This document shows positions 25,602-36,000 of a DNA stretch of 64,000 nt, piece after piece; position 1 is the first letter of the stretch; each line of letters opens with the position of its first letter. The notes under the pieces are model-generated. The model was not told the DNA's origin. It saw nothing but the letters and a program-made list of their open reading frames with translations, and ran no database searches. A program made the position numbers and the translations under genes. Where the stretch lies: assembly GCA_910578185.1 (NCBI GenBank), contig CAJTPN010000007.1, positions 78,354-142,353 of the forward strand, read 5' to 3'. This DNA is from an uncultured Acetatifactor sp. (GTDB taxonomy: Bacteria; Bacillota; Clostridia; Lachnospirales; Lachnospiraceae).

Positions 25602-27263
25602 ATGCTGACAGTTATTATAAATTGGATTTATATACTTTTTACGCTCTTTTGTCTGGGATTTGGGTTTTCACAGTTTTCAGGGAAGGTATTGCGGTACTCT
25701 CTGAAACGAACAGACAGCATTTTACTTGCGGGCCTTGTGGCGACAACCATATATTCTCAGGTTTTCAGCCTGTTTTACCGGGTTAGTATCGAGGCGAATA
25801 TTTTGTTGTTGACAGTCTGCGTTGTAATCTGTATGATTATGGGAAGAAAGATGGCGGGGTTCCTGAAGGGTATCTGGCAAAATTGTTCCCTGTGTCATAA
25901 GGTGTTATTGCTTTTAATTTTTCTGGTTTGGGCATATTTTACGTCCAGAGGGTATATGGTGCCGGACATGGATCTCTATCACGGGCAGAGCATCCGCTGG
26001 ATAGAAGAGTACGGTGTGGTGAAAGGACTTGGCAATCTGCATGGCAGGTTCGGATACAACAGTTCCCTGTTTGCCGTTTCTGCGCTCTATGGTATGCGGT
26101 TTTGGCTGGGGCGTTCCATGCACGCGGTAAACGGTTTTATTGCATTTCTGCTCAGTATGGCGGTTCTCGATTTGGGCAGATGTTTTCGGCGCAGAAAGAT
26201 GCTGCTCTCTGATTATGCAAGAGTGGGAGCGGTTTATTATCTGACTACCATCTGGGATGAATTGATTGCACCCTCCTCGGATTATGCGGTGATGTGCACG
26301 ATTTTTCTGGTGGTAATCAAATGGCTTGCCCAACTGGAAGAGGAAGATCGGGAGGCCAGGGACCATATTGCACCATATGCGCTTCTGTGTGTGGTCTGTG
26401 TTTTTGCACTGACTTTGAAGGTATCGGCGGGATTGATCCTGATCTTTGTCCTGAAGCCTGCATATAGGCTGTTGAAGGAGAAAAGGTGGAAGGAAATTGC
26501 GGTGTATCTGCTTCTGGGGCTGTCGGCGGCTCTGCCGTGGATAGCGCGGACCGTGCTGATCACCGGTTGGCTGTTCTATCCGTTTCCGTATTTGGATTTG
26601 TTTCCGGTGGATTGGAAGATCAGAAATGTGGGAGATATCAAATCGGATGCCTGGCTGATCAAAGCCTGGGCCAAAGGAGCCAACCAGCTGGGGACAGAAA
26701 TTCGGCTTCACATATGGTTTCCCAACTGGTTTCAAAATGTACTGTTCCCGACGGAAAAAATCTTGATTCTGGCGGACGTTGTCTCCTGTGCGGTTGCCGC
26801 GGGACTGGCGGTCCATACGTTCATCAAGAAAAACTGGAAAAAGCTGGACATGCTGTTAGTGTTGGCGGTGGTAGGCTGTTCTTATTTATTTTGGCAGTTT
26901 ACCGCGCCAATGATGCGGTACGGGTATGCTTACGTTTTGCTATTGGCTGCGCTTGTATTTGGATATATGGCTGAGAAACTGAAACTGGCAAGAATCGTAT
27001 ATGTATTTTTCCTTTTGTACGGTTTGTATAAAGTGCAAGTGGGATGCAAATATATTGCCGGAAGCTGTCAGGTTCCAAATTATGTGTGGCAGGAAACGTA
27101 TGGCGATTATGAGCTGGAGAGTTATGAGATCCAAGGGGTGACCTTTTATTATTCTCCTTATGACGGACCTACGGGTTATGATCCGTTTCCGTCGGCGCCC
27201 ATGCCGGTCTATGATCTGAAGCTTCGCGGAGACGGGCTGCGGGACGGATTCCGGCGGGAGTAA
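25602..27263 (+). CDS. Polytopic membrane protein (LIC_10190-like)
   Basis: Membrane protein of 553 residues with about twelve hydrophobic segments. The soluble motif MDLYHGQSIRWIEEYGVVKG followed by LGNLHGRFGYNSS (about 117-155) is characteristic of the LIC_10190 group, predicted membrane proteins of envelope-polysaccharide loci that resemble GT-C glycosyltransferases. A role in surface glycan assembly is inferred from that and from the acetylation cluster downstream. GGAGGC lies seven bases before the ATG. It follows the ABC exporter by 73 bases and could be cotranscribed with it. Confidence 0.6.
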   Translation: MLTVIINWIYILFTLFCLGFGFSQFSGKVLRYSLKRTDSILLAGLVATTIYSQVFSLFYRVSIEANILLLTVCVVICMIMGRKMAGFLKGIWQNCSLCHKVLLLLIFLVWAYFTSRGYMVPDMDLYHGQSIRWIEEYGVVKGLGNLHGRFGYNSSLFAVSALYGMRFWLGRSMHAVNGFIAFLLSMAVLDLGRCFRRRKMLLSDYARVGAVYYLTTIWDELIAPSSDYAVMCTIFLVVIKWLAQLEEEDREARDHIAPYALLCVVCVFALTLKVSAGLILIFVLKPAYRLLKEKRWKEIAVYLLLGLSAALPWIARTVLITGWLFYPFPYLDLFPVDWKIRNVGDIKSDAWLIKAWAKGANQLGTEIRLHIWFPNWFQNVLFPTEKILILADVVSCAVAAGLAVHTFIKKNWKKLDMLLVLAVVGCSYLFWQFTAPMMRYGYAYVLLLAALVFGYMAEKLKLARIVYVFFLLYGLYKVQVGCKYIAGSCQVPNYVWQETYGDYELESYEIQGVTFYYSPYDGPTGYDPFPSAPMPVYDLKLRGDGLRDGFRRE

Positions 27264-27390
27264 TTATTTTTATTCAAATGTGTAAGCTGTAAAAAAATGG
27301 ATATACTCACAAGGCAGTAAGGAATTTGCCGGAAAATTTACGGAACTAAGTCATCAAGTAAAATATTTTATAGGTATCTGATTGTTTTAA

Positions 27391-27413
27391 TCGTTCAGCC
27401 TGGGGCTGAACGA
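27391..27413. repeat. Perfect 9-bp hairpin in front of the DUF4358 lipoprotein
   Basis: TCGTTCAGC (27391-27399) and GCTGAACGA (27405-27413) flank a five-base loop. There is no T-tract, so it is more likely an operator or an RNA hairpin than a terminator. Confidence 0.4.
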
Positions 27414-27450
27414 AACGACTTATTTTGCGCAGGTACGGAAAGGGATGGAA

Positions 27451-28107
27451 ATGATTATGAAAAAAGCAGTGGTTGGATTTTTTTTGGGAGCGTTGATGTT
27501 TGGGCTTGCGGCGTGCGGCACAGGGGATGATGAATCAAAGAACAGCACTTCCACAGAGCCGTCTTCGGGAGTACAATCTTCGGATAACCAGTCTTCCGGA
27601 GCCGTAGGGGATGAAAATAACAGCAGCAGTAACGAGACGCCGGATGCGGCAGAGGGCTGGAGTGAGGAAATGACAGGTATCAAGACGGCTGTTGTGGAGG
27701 CTCTGGGCGAAAATTACTGGCCCAATATGGCGTTGGACGCGCAGATGCTGGAGGGATTTTTTCAGATCAAACCTGAGATGTATGACGACTATATGGCCGA
27801 GATGCCCATGATCAGCAACAATGTGGATACCTTGATTGTTGTGAAGGCAAAAGAGGGACAGGTGGACGCAGTGGAGGCAGCGTTAAATGCTTACCGTGAC
27901 GTTCAGATCAATGAGGCGCATCAATATCCCATGAATGTGGGCAAGGTGCAGGCGTCGGTGATAGAAAAAATCGGTAACTATGTGATTTTTGCACAGCTTG
28001 GCGCCGATACTATGGAGGCAATGGATAAGGGAGATGAAGCTGTGGTTAAGCAGTGCCAGGAAGCAAACGAACTTGCCATATCCACAATCAGGCAAAAGGT
28101 AGAATAA
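27451..28107 (+). CDS. DUF4358 lipoprotein
   Basis: Lipoprotein of 218 residues: signal peptide with lipobox LAAC (cleavage before the Cys near 23), a Ser/Asn-rich linker to about 70, and a DUF4358 domain (about 72-210). The family often lies beside MBOAT and DHHW genes, as here, and probably helps an O-acetylation machine outside the membrane; that role is inferred. Three nearby ATGs are in frame (27445, 27451, 27457); the second has the best spacing to AAAGGG. Confidence 0.75.
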   Translation: MIMKKAVVGFFLGALMFGLAACGTGDDESKNSTSTEPSSGVQSSDNQSSGAVGDENNSSSNETPDAAEGWSEEMTGIKTAVVEALGENYWPNMALDAQMLEGFFQIKPEMYDDYMAEMPMISNNVDTLIVVKAKEGQVDAVEAALNAYRDVQINEAHQYPMNVGKVQASVIEKIGNYVIFAQLGADTMEAMDKGDEAVVKQCQEANELAISTIRQKVE

Positions 28108-28131
28108 AAAAGCATCTGGGAGAGTGTTTAA

Positions 28132-29541
28132 ATGGTTTTCAGTAGTGTGATTTACCTATTCCGTTTTTTCCCGTTGTTTTTTCTTCTGTATTACCTGGTT
28201 CCCGGGAGGATGAAGAACTTCATCCTCCTTTTAGGGAGCCTGTTTTTTTATGCGTGGGGAGAACCGGTTTATGTTCTGTTGATGTTGTTTTCTACCATAG
28301 TGGATTATACACACGGACGATTGTTAGAAAGGTTCCATGGAAAAAAGGGGGCAAAATGGATATTGCTCTCTTCCGTAATCATTAACCTTTCCGTGTTGGG
28401 CTTTTTTAAATATACGGATTTTTTAATAGGAACGATTAATTCCTTAGCGGGCACATCGCTGCCGCTTTTGAATCTGCCGCTGCCAATCGGTATTTCCTTT
28501 TATACCTTTCAGACCATGTCCTATACCATTGACGTATATCGGGGAGAGGCAAAGGTACAAAGGAATTTGCTGGATTTTGGGGTATATGTGACCATGTTTC
28601 CCCAGCTGATTGCAGGGCCTATCGTGAAATACCGGGAGGTGGAGGAGCGCCTTCACAAACGCACCGCTAATGTGTTTGCCATAAATGCCGGTCTGAAACG
28701 GTTTTGCATCGGTTTGGCAAAAAAGGTACTGTTAGCCAACAATATGGGAGAGCTGTGGGTGCTGATATCTAAATTGAATCCGGGAGAAATCAGTGTGCTT
28801 ACGGCCTGGCTGGGTGTGGCGGCGTTTGCCTTTCAGATTTATTTTGACTTTTCTGGGTATTCTGACATGGCTATCGGTTTGGGCGAAATGTTGGGATTTC
28901 GTTTTCCGGAGAACTTTAATTATCCATATATTTCTGCTTCCGTGACGGAATTTTGGCGAAGATGGCATATTTCTCTGGGCAGTTGGTTTCGGGAATATGT
29001 ATATATTCCCTTAGGAGGCAACAGAAAGGGGCTTCCCCGCCAGCTTTTAAATATTTTGATTGTATGGATGCTCACCGGTATCTGGCATGGAGCAGGATGG
29101 AATTTTCTGCTTTGGGGATTATGGTTTGCGATTGCGCTGGTGTTGGAGAAACTTTTTCTTGGGAAGCTGTTATCCTGGCTGCCAAGAGCGGTGGGAATAG
29201 TTTATACACTTTTGATTGTATTGATAGGCTGGGTGCTCTTTGCATTGGAGACGCCTCAGGGACTCTTCCAATATCTTGGCGTCATGATGGGGGCTGGAGA
29301 GCTTGTGGATCGACAGGCGCTTTATCTGGGAAGCCAATATGTCGTATTGCTGTGTATCTCAGTATTTGCCTCAACGCCCATTTTTCATATGTTTGTCAAG
29401 GCACTGGAACGTTCCAGGACAGGGATTGGAATAGCGTTTTACCGTTTTGGAGAAAAGCTGATCCCTGCCGCGCTTTTATTGTTGTCCATTGCCGGAATTG
29501 TTGAGGCATCTTATAATCCGTTTTTATATTTTCGCTTTTAA
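28132..29541 (+). CDS. MBOAT-family membrane O-acyltransferase (AlgI-like)
   Basis: Polytopic acyltransferase of 469 residues with about ten membrane segments. The MBOAT core is clear: FPQLIAGPIVKY (about 160), FWRRWHISLGSWFREYVYIP (about 280) and the catalytic His in GIWHGAGWNFLLWG (about 318). AlgI-type enzymes pass acetyl groups across the membrane to a partner that decorates an extracellular polysaccharide; here the partner is the DHHW protein 38 bases downstream, and a DUF4358 lipoprotein precedes it. GGAGAG lies eight bases before the ATG. Confidence 0.9.
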   Translation: MVFSSVIYLFRFFPLFFLLYYLVPGRMKNFILLLGSLFFYAWGEPVYVLLMLFSTIVDYTHGRLLERFHGKKGAKWILLSSVIINLSVLGFFKYTDFLIGTINSLAGTSLPLLNLPLPIGISFYTFQTMSYTIDVYRGEAKVQRNLLDFGVYVTMFPQLIAGPIVKYREVEERLHKRTANVFAINAGLKRFCIGLAKKVLLANNMGELWVLISKLNPGEISVLTAWLGVAAFAFQIYFDFSGYSDMAIGLGEMLGFRFPENFNYPYISASVTEFWRRWHISLGSWFREYVYIPLGGNRKGLPRQLLNILIVWMLTGIWHGAGWNFLLWGLWFAIALVLEKLFLGKLLSWLPRAVGIVYTLLIVLIGWVLFALETPQGLFQYLGVMMGAGELVDRQALYLGSQYVVLLCISVFASTPIFHMFVKALERSRTGIGIAFYRFGEKLIPAALLLLSIAGIVEASYNPFLYFRF

Positions 29542-29579
29542 TTTATTTTATTTTGAAATGTTTATAAAGGAGATTATAC

Positions 29580-30695
29580 ATGGGCGAAAAAAGAAATGCG
29601 TTGTTCACCATATTACTGCTTTCCTCCATCATACTGATTTTAACCGTCTCAGATTTTATTCAGGGGGACAGACTTTTCTCGGAGACGGAAAACAGAGTGC
29701 TGGCTTCCAAACCGGAGTTTACGGCAGAGGCGCTGTTTAAAGGAAATTACACCCAGGACTTTGAAACCTATGTAACGGATCAGTTTGTCAGTCGTGATAA
29801 ATGGATTGGAATTAAGACCTACATGGATATGTTTCTGCAAAAGAAAGAGATCGGCGGGGTATATCTGGGGGCGGACGGTTATCTGATTGAGCAGCATTTA
29901 CCAGAGGATTATCCGAAGGAACAGGTGGATAAGAAACTGGAGCTTTTGGAGCAGCTGGTGGAGCGATGGGACGCAAAGGTAATGCTGGTGCCCACTGCGG
30001 ACAATATTTTAACCGATAAACTGCCTGCCTACGCGCTTTATTATGACGAGGCGCACTTGCTGGAACAGGTGAAGGAAAGGATTGGCCAGGAAAATTATGT
30101 GGATGTATATGCCATATTGCAGGAACATGGGCAGGAAGAGATTTATTATCGGACGGATCATCACTGGACAAGTCTGGGGGCGTATTACGGTTATCTGGCC
30201 TGGGCGCAAGAGGGGCAATCCCTTTATTATGCGCCGGAAGATCTGGAAGTGGCTGCAGATGATTTCCTGGGAACTCTGCATTCCAAAGTGAATCTGGATA
30301 TGCCTGGAGAGTCCATTCTGTATTTCCCCAAGACCATGAGCGACTCGGTAAAGGTTACTTATGACTTACAGCGTGTGACGGATAGCTGTTATGAGAAGTC
30401 TCATCTGACTACTAAGAATAAGTATGCATTTTTCCTGGATGATAATCACGCCTTTATAGAAATTGAGACGGATTGCCGCAACGGTAAGGTGCTTTATGTA
30501 ATCAAGGACTCCTATGCCAACTGCTTCATACCGATGCTGACGCCTTATTATCAGAAAATATATGTGATGGATCTTCGGTATTTTAAAGGAAGGTTGTTTG
30601 GTTTTATGGAACAGTACCAACCGGAGGAAGGGATGGACGTGCTGGTGCTGTATAATTGTGTGCACTTTTTAGAACAGTTTATGTATATGCCGTAG
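29580..30695 (+). CDS. DHHW-family protein (AlgJ/SGNH-like O-acetylation partner)
   Basis: Protein of 371 residues with one N-terminal membrane anchor (8-26) and an extracytoplasmic SGNH-like domain. The namesake DHHW sits near 192 in YRTDHHWTSLG, and the Ser of a KDSYANCF block lies near 310. In AlgI/AlgJ-type systems this partner transfers the acetyl group, delivered by the MBOAT protein, to the polysaccharide. AAGGAG precedes the ATG. The genes of the cluster (27451, 28132, 29580) form one unit. Confidence 0.85.
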   Translation: MGEKRNALFTILLLSSIILILTVSDFIQGDRLFSETENRVLASKPEFTAEALFKGNYTQDFETYVTDQFVSRDKWIGIKTYMDMFLQKKEIGGVYLGADGYLIEQHLPEDYPKEQVDKKLELLEQLVERWDAKVMLVPTADNILTDKLPAYALYYDEAHLLEQVKERIGQENYVDVYAILQEHGQEEIYYRTDHHWTSLGAYYGYLAWAQEGQSLYYAPEDLEVAADDFLGTLHSKVNLDMPGESILYFPKTMSDSVKVTYDLQRVTDSCYEKSHLTTKNKYAFFLDDNHAFIEIETDCRNGKVLYVIKDSYANCFIPMLTPYYQKIYVMDLRYFKGRLFGFMEQYQPEEGMDVLVLYNCVHFLEQFMYMP

Positions 30696-30707
30696 GAGAG
30701 AGGTATT

Positions 30708-30845
30708 GTGTTTTCCGTATGGTACGTATTGGGGGAGACGGGGTATTTGGCCCGGACAGTAAGCGTGAGGGGGAGGTCCTCTGTGCTTTGGCTGGAAAAA
30801 CCGGGGGAAGAAAGGGAATGGCCAGATGAAAGCGATAGTTTTTGA
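30708..30845 (+). CDS. Possible small ORF, 45 residues
   Basis: A GTG start with GGAGAGAGG five bases upstream opens a 45-codon frame that overlaps the first 20 bases of the HAD gene. The peptide is basic in the middle and acidic at the end and matches nothing I know. It could serve translational coupling between the DHHW and HAD genes, or be chance. Confidence 0.25.
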   Translation: MFSVWYVLGETGYLARTVSVRGRSSVLWLEKPGEEREWPDESDSF

Positions 30846-31485
30846 TATGGACGGAGTATTGTTTGACACAGAAATCCTGTGTATGAAGTCATGGGTGGCT
30901 GTAGCGGAAAAGAATGGCCTGCCCGGTATGGAGGATATTTTTCCCCAGTGTATCGGGTTGAACGCCAACGACAGCAGACGTATCGTGCTGGATGCTTACG
31001 GGGAGGACTTTGATTATCCGGGATTCCGAAAGCAGGCCTCCGTCTGGTTTTGGGACTACATAGAGCAAAATGGTCTGCCTGTCAAGCCCGGAGTGGGAGA
31101 GCTGTTGGATTGGCTGAAAACCATGCCCATTGCGGTGGGATTGGCGTCATCCACCAAAAGAGAATCTGTATGTCATCATTTGGAAGATGCGGGGATTCGG
31201 GACAGCTTTTCCGTCATTGTCACGGGGGATATGGTGGAGCATTCAAAGCCGTTGCCGGATATATATCTTCGGGCGTGCAGGGAGCTGGGAGTAGAACCAT
31301 GCCAGGCTTACGCCATCGAGGATTCTCCCAATGGCATACGGTCGGCATATGCGGCCGGAATGCGTCCGCTGCTGGTGCCTGACATGCTGGCGCCAGACGA
31401 GGAAATACGGGGTAAAAGTTTTTGCGTTTTTAAGGATTTAAATGAGGTGTTGGCATATTTTCAGACAAAGGGGGCGTTTCTGTAA
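30826..31485 (+). CDS. HAD-family phosphatase (beta-phosphoglucomutase-like)
   Basis: HAD subfamily IA hydrolase of 219 residues. Motif I DMDGVLFDTE (7-16) holds the nucleophile Asp and the acid/base Asp; motif II is GLASST (about 105); motif III Lys lies in HSKPLPD (about 142); motif IV is AIEDSPNG (about 163). The helical cap lies between 17 and 85. Likely substrates are small sugar phosphates. Its stop overlaps the ksgA start by one base (TAATG). Confidence 0.85.
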   Translation: MKAIVFDMDGVLFDTEILCMKSWVAVAEKNGLPGMEDIFPQCIGLNANDSRRIVLDAYGEDFDYPGFRKQASVWFWDYIEQNGLPVKPGVGELLDWLKTMPIAVGLASSTKRESVCHHLEDAGIRDSFSVIVTGDMVEHSKPLPDIYLRACRELGVEPCQAYAIEDSPNGIRSAYAAGMRPLLVPDMLAPDEEIRGKSFCVFKDLNEVLAYFQTKGAFL

Positions 31486-32339
31486 TGGCAGATCTTGGAA
31501 TTCCGCAGAACACTCTGTCGGTGCTGCGGAAATATCAGTTTAATATTCAGAAAAAGTATGGGCAGAACTTCCTGATTGACACAGGTGTGCTGGACAGGAT
31601 CATTGCAGCCGCAGAGGTTACGGAGAATGACTGCGTTCTGGAAATTGGTCCTGGGATCGGCACCATGACTCAATACCTGGCGGAACGTGCCAGAGAGGTG
31701 GTGGCAGTGGAAATCGATAAAAATTTGATTCCAATTTTGGCAGATACTTTGTCGGGGTATTCCAATGTGACATTGATCAATGAGGACATTTTGAAGGTGG
31801 ATGTGAGGAGCATCGTGAAAGAGAAAAATGGCGGAAGGCCTGTTAAGGTGGTGGCAAATCTGCCCTATTATATCACCACGCCGATTATCATGGGACTGTT
31901 TGAGGGACAGGTGCCGTTGCAGAGCGTTACCGTAATGGTGCAGAAGGAAGTGGCGGATCGTATGCAGGCAGGTCCGGGGACGAAGGATTACGGCGCGCTT
32001 TCTCTTGCGGTGCAGTATCATGCGAAGCCGGAGCTGGTGGCGAACGTACCGCCTAATTGTTTTATTCCCAGGCCTGCCGTTGGAAGCGCCGTGGTTAATT
32101 TGCGCAAGTATGAAAAGCCCCCTGTGGAGGTACAGGACGAGGAAAGGCTTTTCGCGATCATAAGAGCCGCGTTTAATCAGAGGCGGAAAACACTTGCCAA
32201 CGCGCTTGGAAACGCGGCTGGACTTGGAATTGCCAAGGAGCGGGTTATGGAGGTTTTGGAGGAGATGGGGCTATCAGCCACGATTCGGGGCGAGGCGTTG
32301 ACATTGGCTCAGTTTGCAAAGCTGGTAGGGAGATTGTAG
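31485..32339 (+). CDS. rsmA: 16S rRNA dimethyladenosine transferase (KsgA/RsmA)
   Basis: Methyltransferase of 284 residues that dimethylates two adjacent adenines near the 3' end of 16S rRNA during 30S assembly. Recognised by KYGQNFLID (about 24), SAM motif I EIGPGIGTMT (about 53), VEIDKNL (about 77), the catalytic NLPYYITTPI (about 126) and the C-terminal FNQRRKTLANAL (about 228). Length is normal for the family. The start overlaps the stop of the HAD gene. Confidence 0.95.
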   Translation: MADLGIPQNTLSVLRKYQFNIQKKYGQNFLIDTGVLDRIIAAAEVTENDCVLEIGPGIGTMTQYLAERAREVVAVEIDKNLIPILADTLSGYSNVTLINEDILKVDVRSIVKEKNGGRPVKVVANLPYYITTPIIMGLFEGQVPLQSVTVMVQKEVADRMQAGPGTKDYGALSLAVQYHAKPELVANVPPNCFIPRPAVGSAVVNLRKYEKPPVEVQDEERLFAIIRAAFNQRRKTLANALGNAAGLGIAKERVMEVLEEMGLSATIRGEALTLAQFAKLVGRL

Positions 32340-32391
32340 GCTGTGCATAAATGTGACCATATAGGTTAATATTGATAACATTTATGAAATT

Positions 32392-32793
32392 TCAAAAAAT
32401 GAACCTGGGCAGGGTCAGCGCTATAAATTTCGCCGCCGGGGTGGCCAGGCAAATACCGTTTATACCCAAAAGGGCAGGGAGGATCAGCATGGTGATCAGC
32501 ATGAATACAAAGGAGCTGGAAAAGGCAAGCACCTCAGAGGCGATGCCGTAGGACAATGCCGTAAACGTTCCGCTGATTTTGCTCTCCGAGCCCTGCCACT
32601 GACGTCACGGAATAGCCCATACCTGTGGCAATGGCCGCACCGCTGATACCCGTTTCAACAGGGAAATGAAAATATAATCCATTATGACATTCAGTATGCT
32701 GCCGGTCACGGAACAAATAAGGGAAAGTGCGGCTTTCCCGGAGGCAATCATAGGTCTTATTTTATTCGGGTTTTCTTTTGAGATTATTATCAA
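32392..32793 (-). pseudogene. Truncated and frameshifted MATE-family efflux pump
   Basis: Reading leftwards gives SLICSVTGSILNVIMDYIFI, then after a frameshift GISGAAIATGMGYSVTS, then after another shift LLGINGICLATPAAKFIAL and a stop at 32392. These are consecutive pieces of MATE transporters; the first half of the gene and the sequence between the pieces are missing. Together with flanking non-coding sequence it explains most of the 680-bp gap between ksgA and the next gene. Confidence 0.6.
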
Positions 32794-32930
32794 GGAAAAT
32801 GTGATTGACAGAGTGGAGGATGCTATAGTTCAGATTGAAGTTCCGGTGTCTTTTAATTGACAATGTGGGGTGGTTCTGTTGAGAAACAGTGGTGGGGCAT
32901 TCTTTTTTATGAGCCTTACCACTTTTATTT

Positions 32931-32960
32931 TTGACAGATGCAGGGTGTCTATGGTACACT
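32931..32960 (+). promoter_or_regulatory. Promoter of the TPR-repeat protein gene
   Basis: TTGACA (32931-32936), an 18-base spacer and TACACT (32955-32960), about 106 bases before the chosen start at 33067. Confidence 0.5.
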
Positions 32961-33066
32961 ATACCTAATACTTGAAGAGGAATTTTGAGAACGGTCGGTA
33001 CATACGGATATTCGATTTTTGGATGTTGGGATCGCCAAGGATTTTGGTAAAAGGGAGCAGGTTACT

Positions 33067-36000
33067 TTGGATAAATATGAATATAAAGTAAGGTCGGATG
33101 AAATAAAGAATTTGATTGCGGAAGGGGAGTTTGTGAAGGCGGCTGAAATTGCCGACAGCATCGATTGGCGCAGGGTAAAGAGCGTAATGATGCTTTGTAC
33201 CATCAGCGATCTATACAGGATTAACAGAAGATATGAGGACGCCAAAAATATGCTGCTTCTGGCATATGAGAGAAAGCCGGGAGGCAGGACGATCTGTTAT
33301 TCTCTCTGTGAATTATGTATTAAAACAGAGGAGTTCGTACAGGCAATAAATTATTATAAAGAATATGTGCAGGCGGCGCCGAAGGATTCTGGGCGCTATA
33401 TTTTGCAGTACAAACTGTATGAGGCCCAGGAGGTCAGCCTGGAGGAGCGGATCAGCGTTCTGGAGGAGCTGAAAAAAAAGGACTATAGAGAAAAATGGGC
33501 TTATGAACTGGCATATCTTTATCACAGGGTGGGACTTGCCACCCGCTGTGTGGAGGAATGTGACGAGCTGATCCTGTGGTTTGGGGACGGAAAATATGTT
33601 GTAAAAGCGATGGAATTGAAGATGCTGCATGAGCCGTTAACGCCCTCGCAGCAGGAGCGATATGACCATCGATTTGACGAAACACCGCAACAGGTGGAAG
33701 AGGCGGCATATACAGGTGATGGGGAAGGTGGGTATAGACGGGAAGAAGGCGGACAGTATCAGGAGGATAGTCAGTGGCCCGGCTATGAGCGGGCCAGCCA
33801 GGAGGGTTACGAAGAATCCCTGGGAGAAGATAGGTGGAAAGGCTATGAACAATCCCCGGGAGAAGATAGGTGGAAAGGCTATGAACAATCCCCGGGAGAA
33901 GATAGGTGGGAAGGTAATGAACAATCCCAGGGAGAAGGCAGCTGGGAAGGCTACGGGCAATCCCAAAGAGAAGGCAAGTGGGAAGGCTACGGGCAATCCC
34001 AAAGAGAAGGCAGGTGGGAAGGCTACGGGCAATCCCCGGGAGAAGGCAGGTGGGAAGGTTACGGGCAATCCCAGGGAGAAGGCAGCTGGGAAGGTTACGA
34101 ACAATCCCAGGGAGAAGATAGGTGGGAAGGTAATGAGCTACCCCAGGAGGAAGACCAGTGGGAAGGCTACGAAGCCCGGGAGGACGGCCGCCGGGGGAAT
34201 CAGTATTATAGCGAACGGAATCATAGATATCCGGACAGAGAACAGGAAGCGTCTGACGACGAATTAGATATTCAGGTCAAAACCATTGACGTGGGTCAGT
34301 ATAATACCATTAATCTGCAGGCGGAATTGGCGGCAGGCTTAAAAGAGGTGCTGGGGACGGAAGAGATTACCCAGGCAATTATCGCCCCCATGATGCATTC
34401 AGATACGGAAGCCATGGAGGATGCGGCAGTGGGGGAATCTGCTGCGGAGCCGGATGTGATGGAAGAAACAGAGGTGTTCTTTGGTGAGACCGGCGAAGTG
34501 GGGAAGGTTCAGCAGGAGATAGCCATAGAGCAGGAGGATGCGGCGGAAGGATTCGAAAATGAGGCGGCAGACTCAAGGCTGGAACCTTCGGCGCAGGTCA
34601 ATTTATATGAAAATGGCGTTGAGGAAGAGAGGCTTGTCCGGCCCAAGGAATCCGGAGAGAAAGTAAAAGACGTGCAGCTTTTCGAAACCGGGGAGAGAAA
34701 ATGGAAGCTGCCTGAGGTGGAGGAAATTCCGTCGGGAGAAGAAATGTTTGTGCGGGATGATACTGCGGAACTGGTACTTGCCCAGATGAGAAAGGAAGGT
34801 GCCGGGACGGGAAGAGCCACAGAGGGCTCAGGGGCGTCAGAAATTGAAATGCACGTGGGAGATGAGCCCCATGAGGGAAGCGGAGGAGATACGGCGTCCC
34901 GGATGATTGCTTTTGATGCGGCGCAAGTGCAGCCGCCCAGGGAGATGGCGGAAGTGCTGTCTTTGGAAGCGGATGGCCAGATAGGTATGGTTTTGCCGGA
35001 ACAGGTAGCCATTGAAAAGCAGATAACAGGCCAGATGAGACTTGAGGACATACTGGCTGAATGGGAGCGGACCAAAAAGAGTAACGAGGAAAAGTGCAGG
35101 GAAGATGTCAGGCGGCATGTGAGGCAGGAAACCGATAACATGTTTACGGAGTTTGAGTCTGCAATACGGGACGGACTTCTGGAACGTCTGGAGAAGGGTG
35201 AGACCATAGGGGAAGAAGAGGTACGGCGTGCCCTGGGGCAGGAGAGCGAATCGGAAAAAAGATCGGATGGGAGGCGGCCATATAACGCTGGAGTATCCCG
35301 GGCGGAAAATAGTGTTCAGAGCGGTGAAAGGGCAAAATCAGCCGTGAAACCAAGAACAAATAGAGTACAACAGGATATGGAATCGGAGGACCTTTTTGAA
35401 GAGCTTGAAAAAGAGGGACTGTTAGAGGGGGTTGAGCCCACGGAAACCATTCAGGTGCCGGAAGTTGATGAACTTTGGGAGGAGGAAGTACAAGAGCCCT
35501 TGGCCAGGATGGCATCTGTTCGGGAGCCGGAAGAAGCAGAGGTAGAGTGCTATGATGCGGAAACAGTGAATGGACAGGAAACATACTTGGAAGCGGAAGA
35601 ACTGCTGCGAAATGCGGAAACTGCTCGGGAGCTTGAAGAAAGCGAAGCGGAAGCGCTGTTGGATGAGGTGGAAACCGCCGACGGATTGGAAGGATTTGGA
35701 GAGGAAGCGGCGGAAGAATTGCTGCGAAATGCGGAAACCGCTCGGGAGCTTGAAGAAAGCGAAGCGGAAGCGCTGTTGGATGAGGTGGAAACCGCCGACG
35801 GATTGGAAGGATTTGGAGAGGAAGCGGCGGAAGAACTGCTGCGAAATGCGGAAACTGCTCAGGAGCTTGAAGAAAGCGAAGCGGAAGCGCTGTTGGATCG
35901 TGTGGAGACTGCCGAAGCGTTTGGAGAAACCGTGGCTGAGGAGCTGCAGGAGGAAGCAGAACCTGCCCGGACGTTTGGGGAGGAAGCCGCGGAAGCCTCC

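Noticed and set aside
25914..26816. Minus-strand open frame of 300 codons
   Set aside because: Wholly antisense to the polytopic membrane protein gene, with no ribosome site or recognisable domain.
33805..34164. Regular 36-bp repeats that could suggest a CRISPR array
   Set aside because: Units are contiguous without spacers, keep the reading frame and encode a protein repeat.
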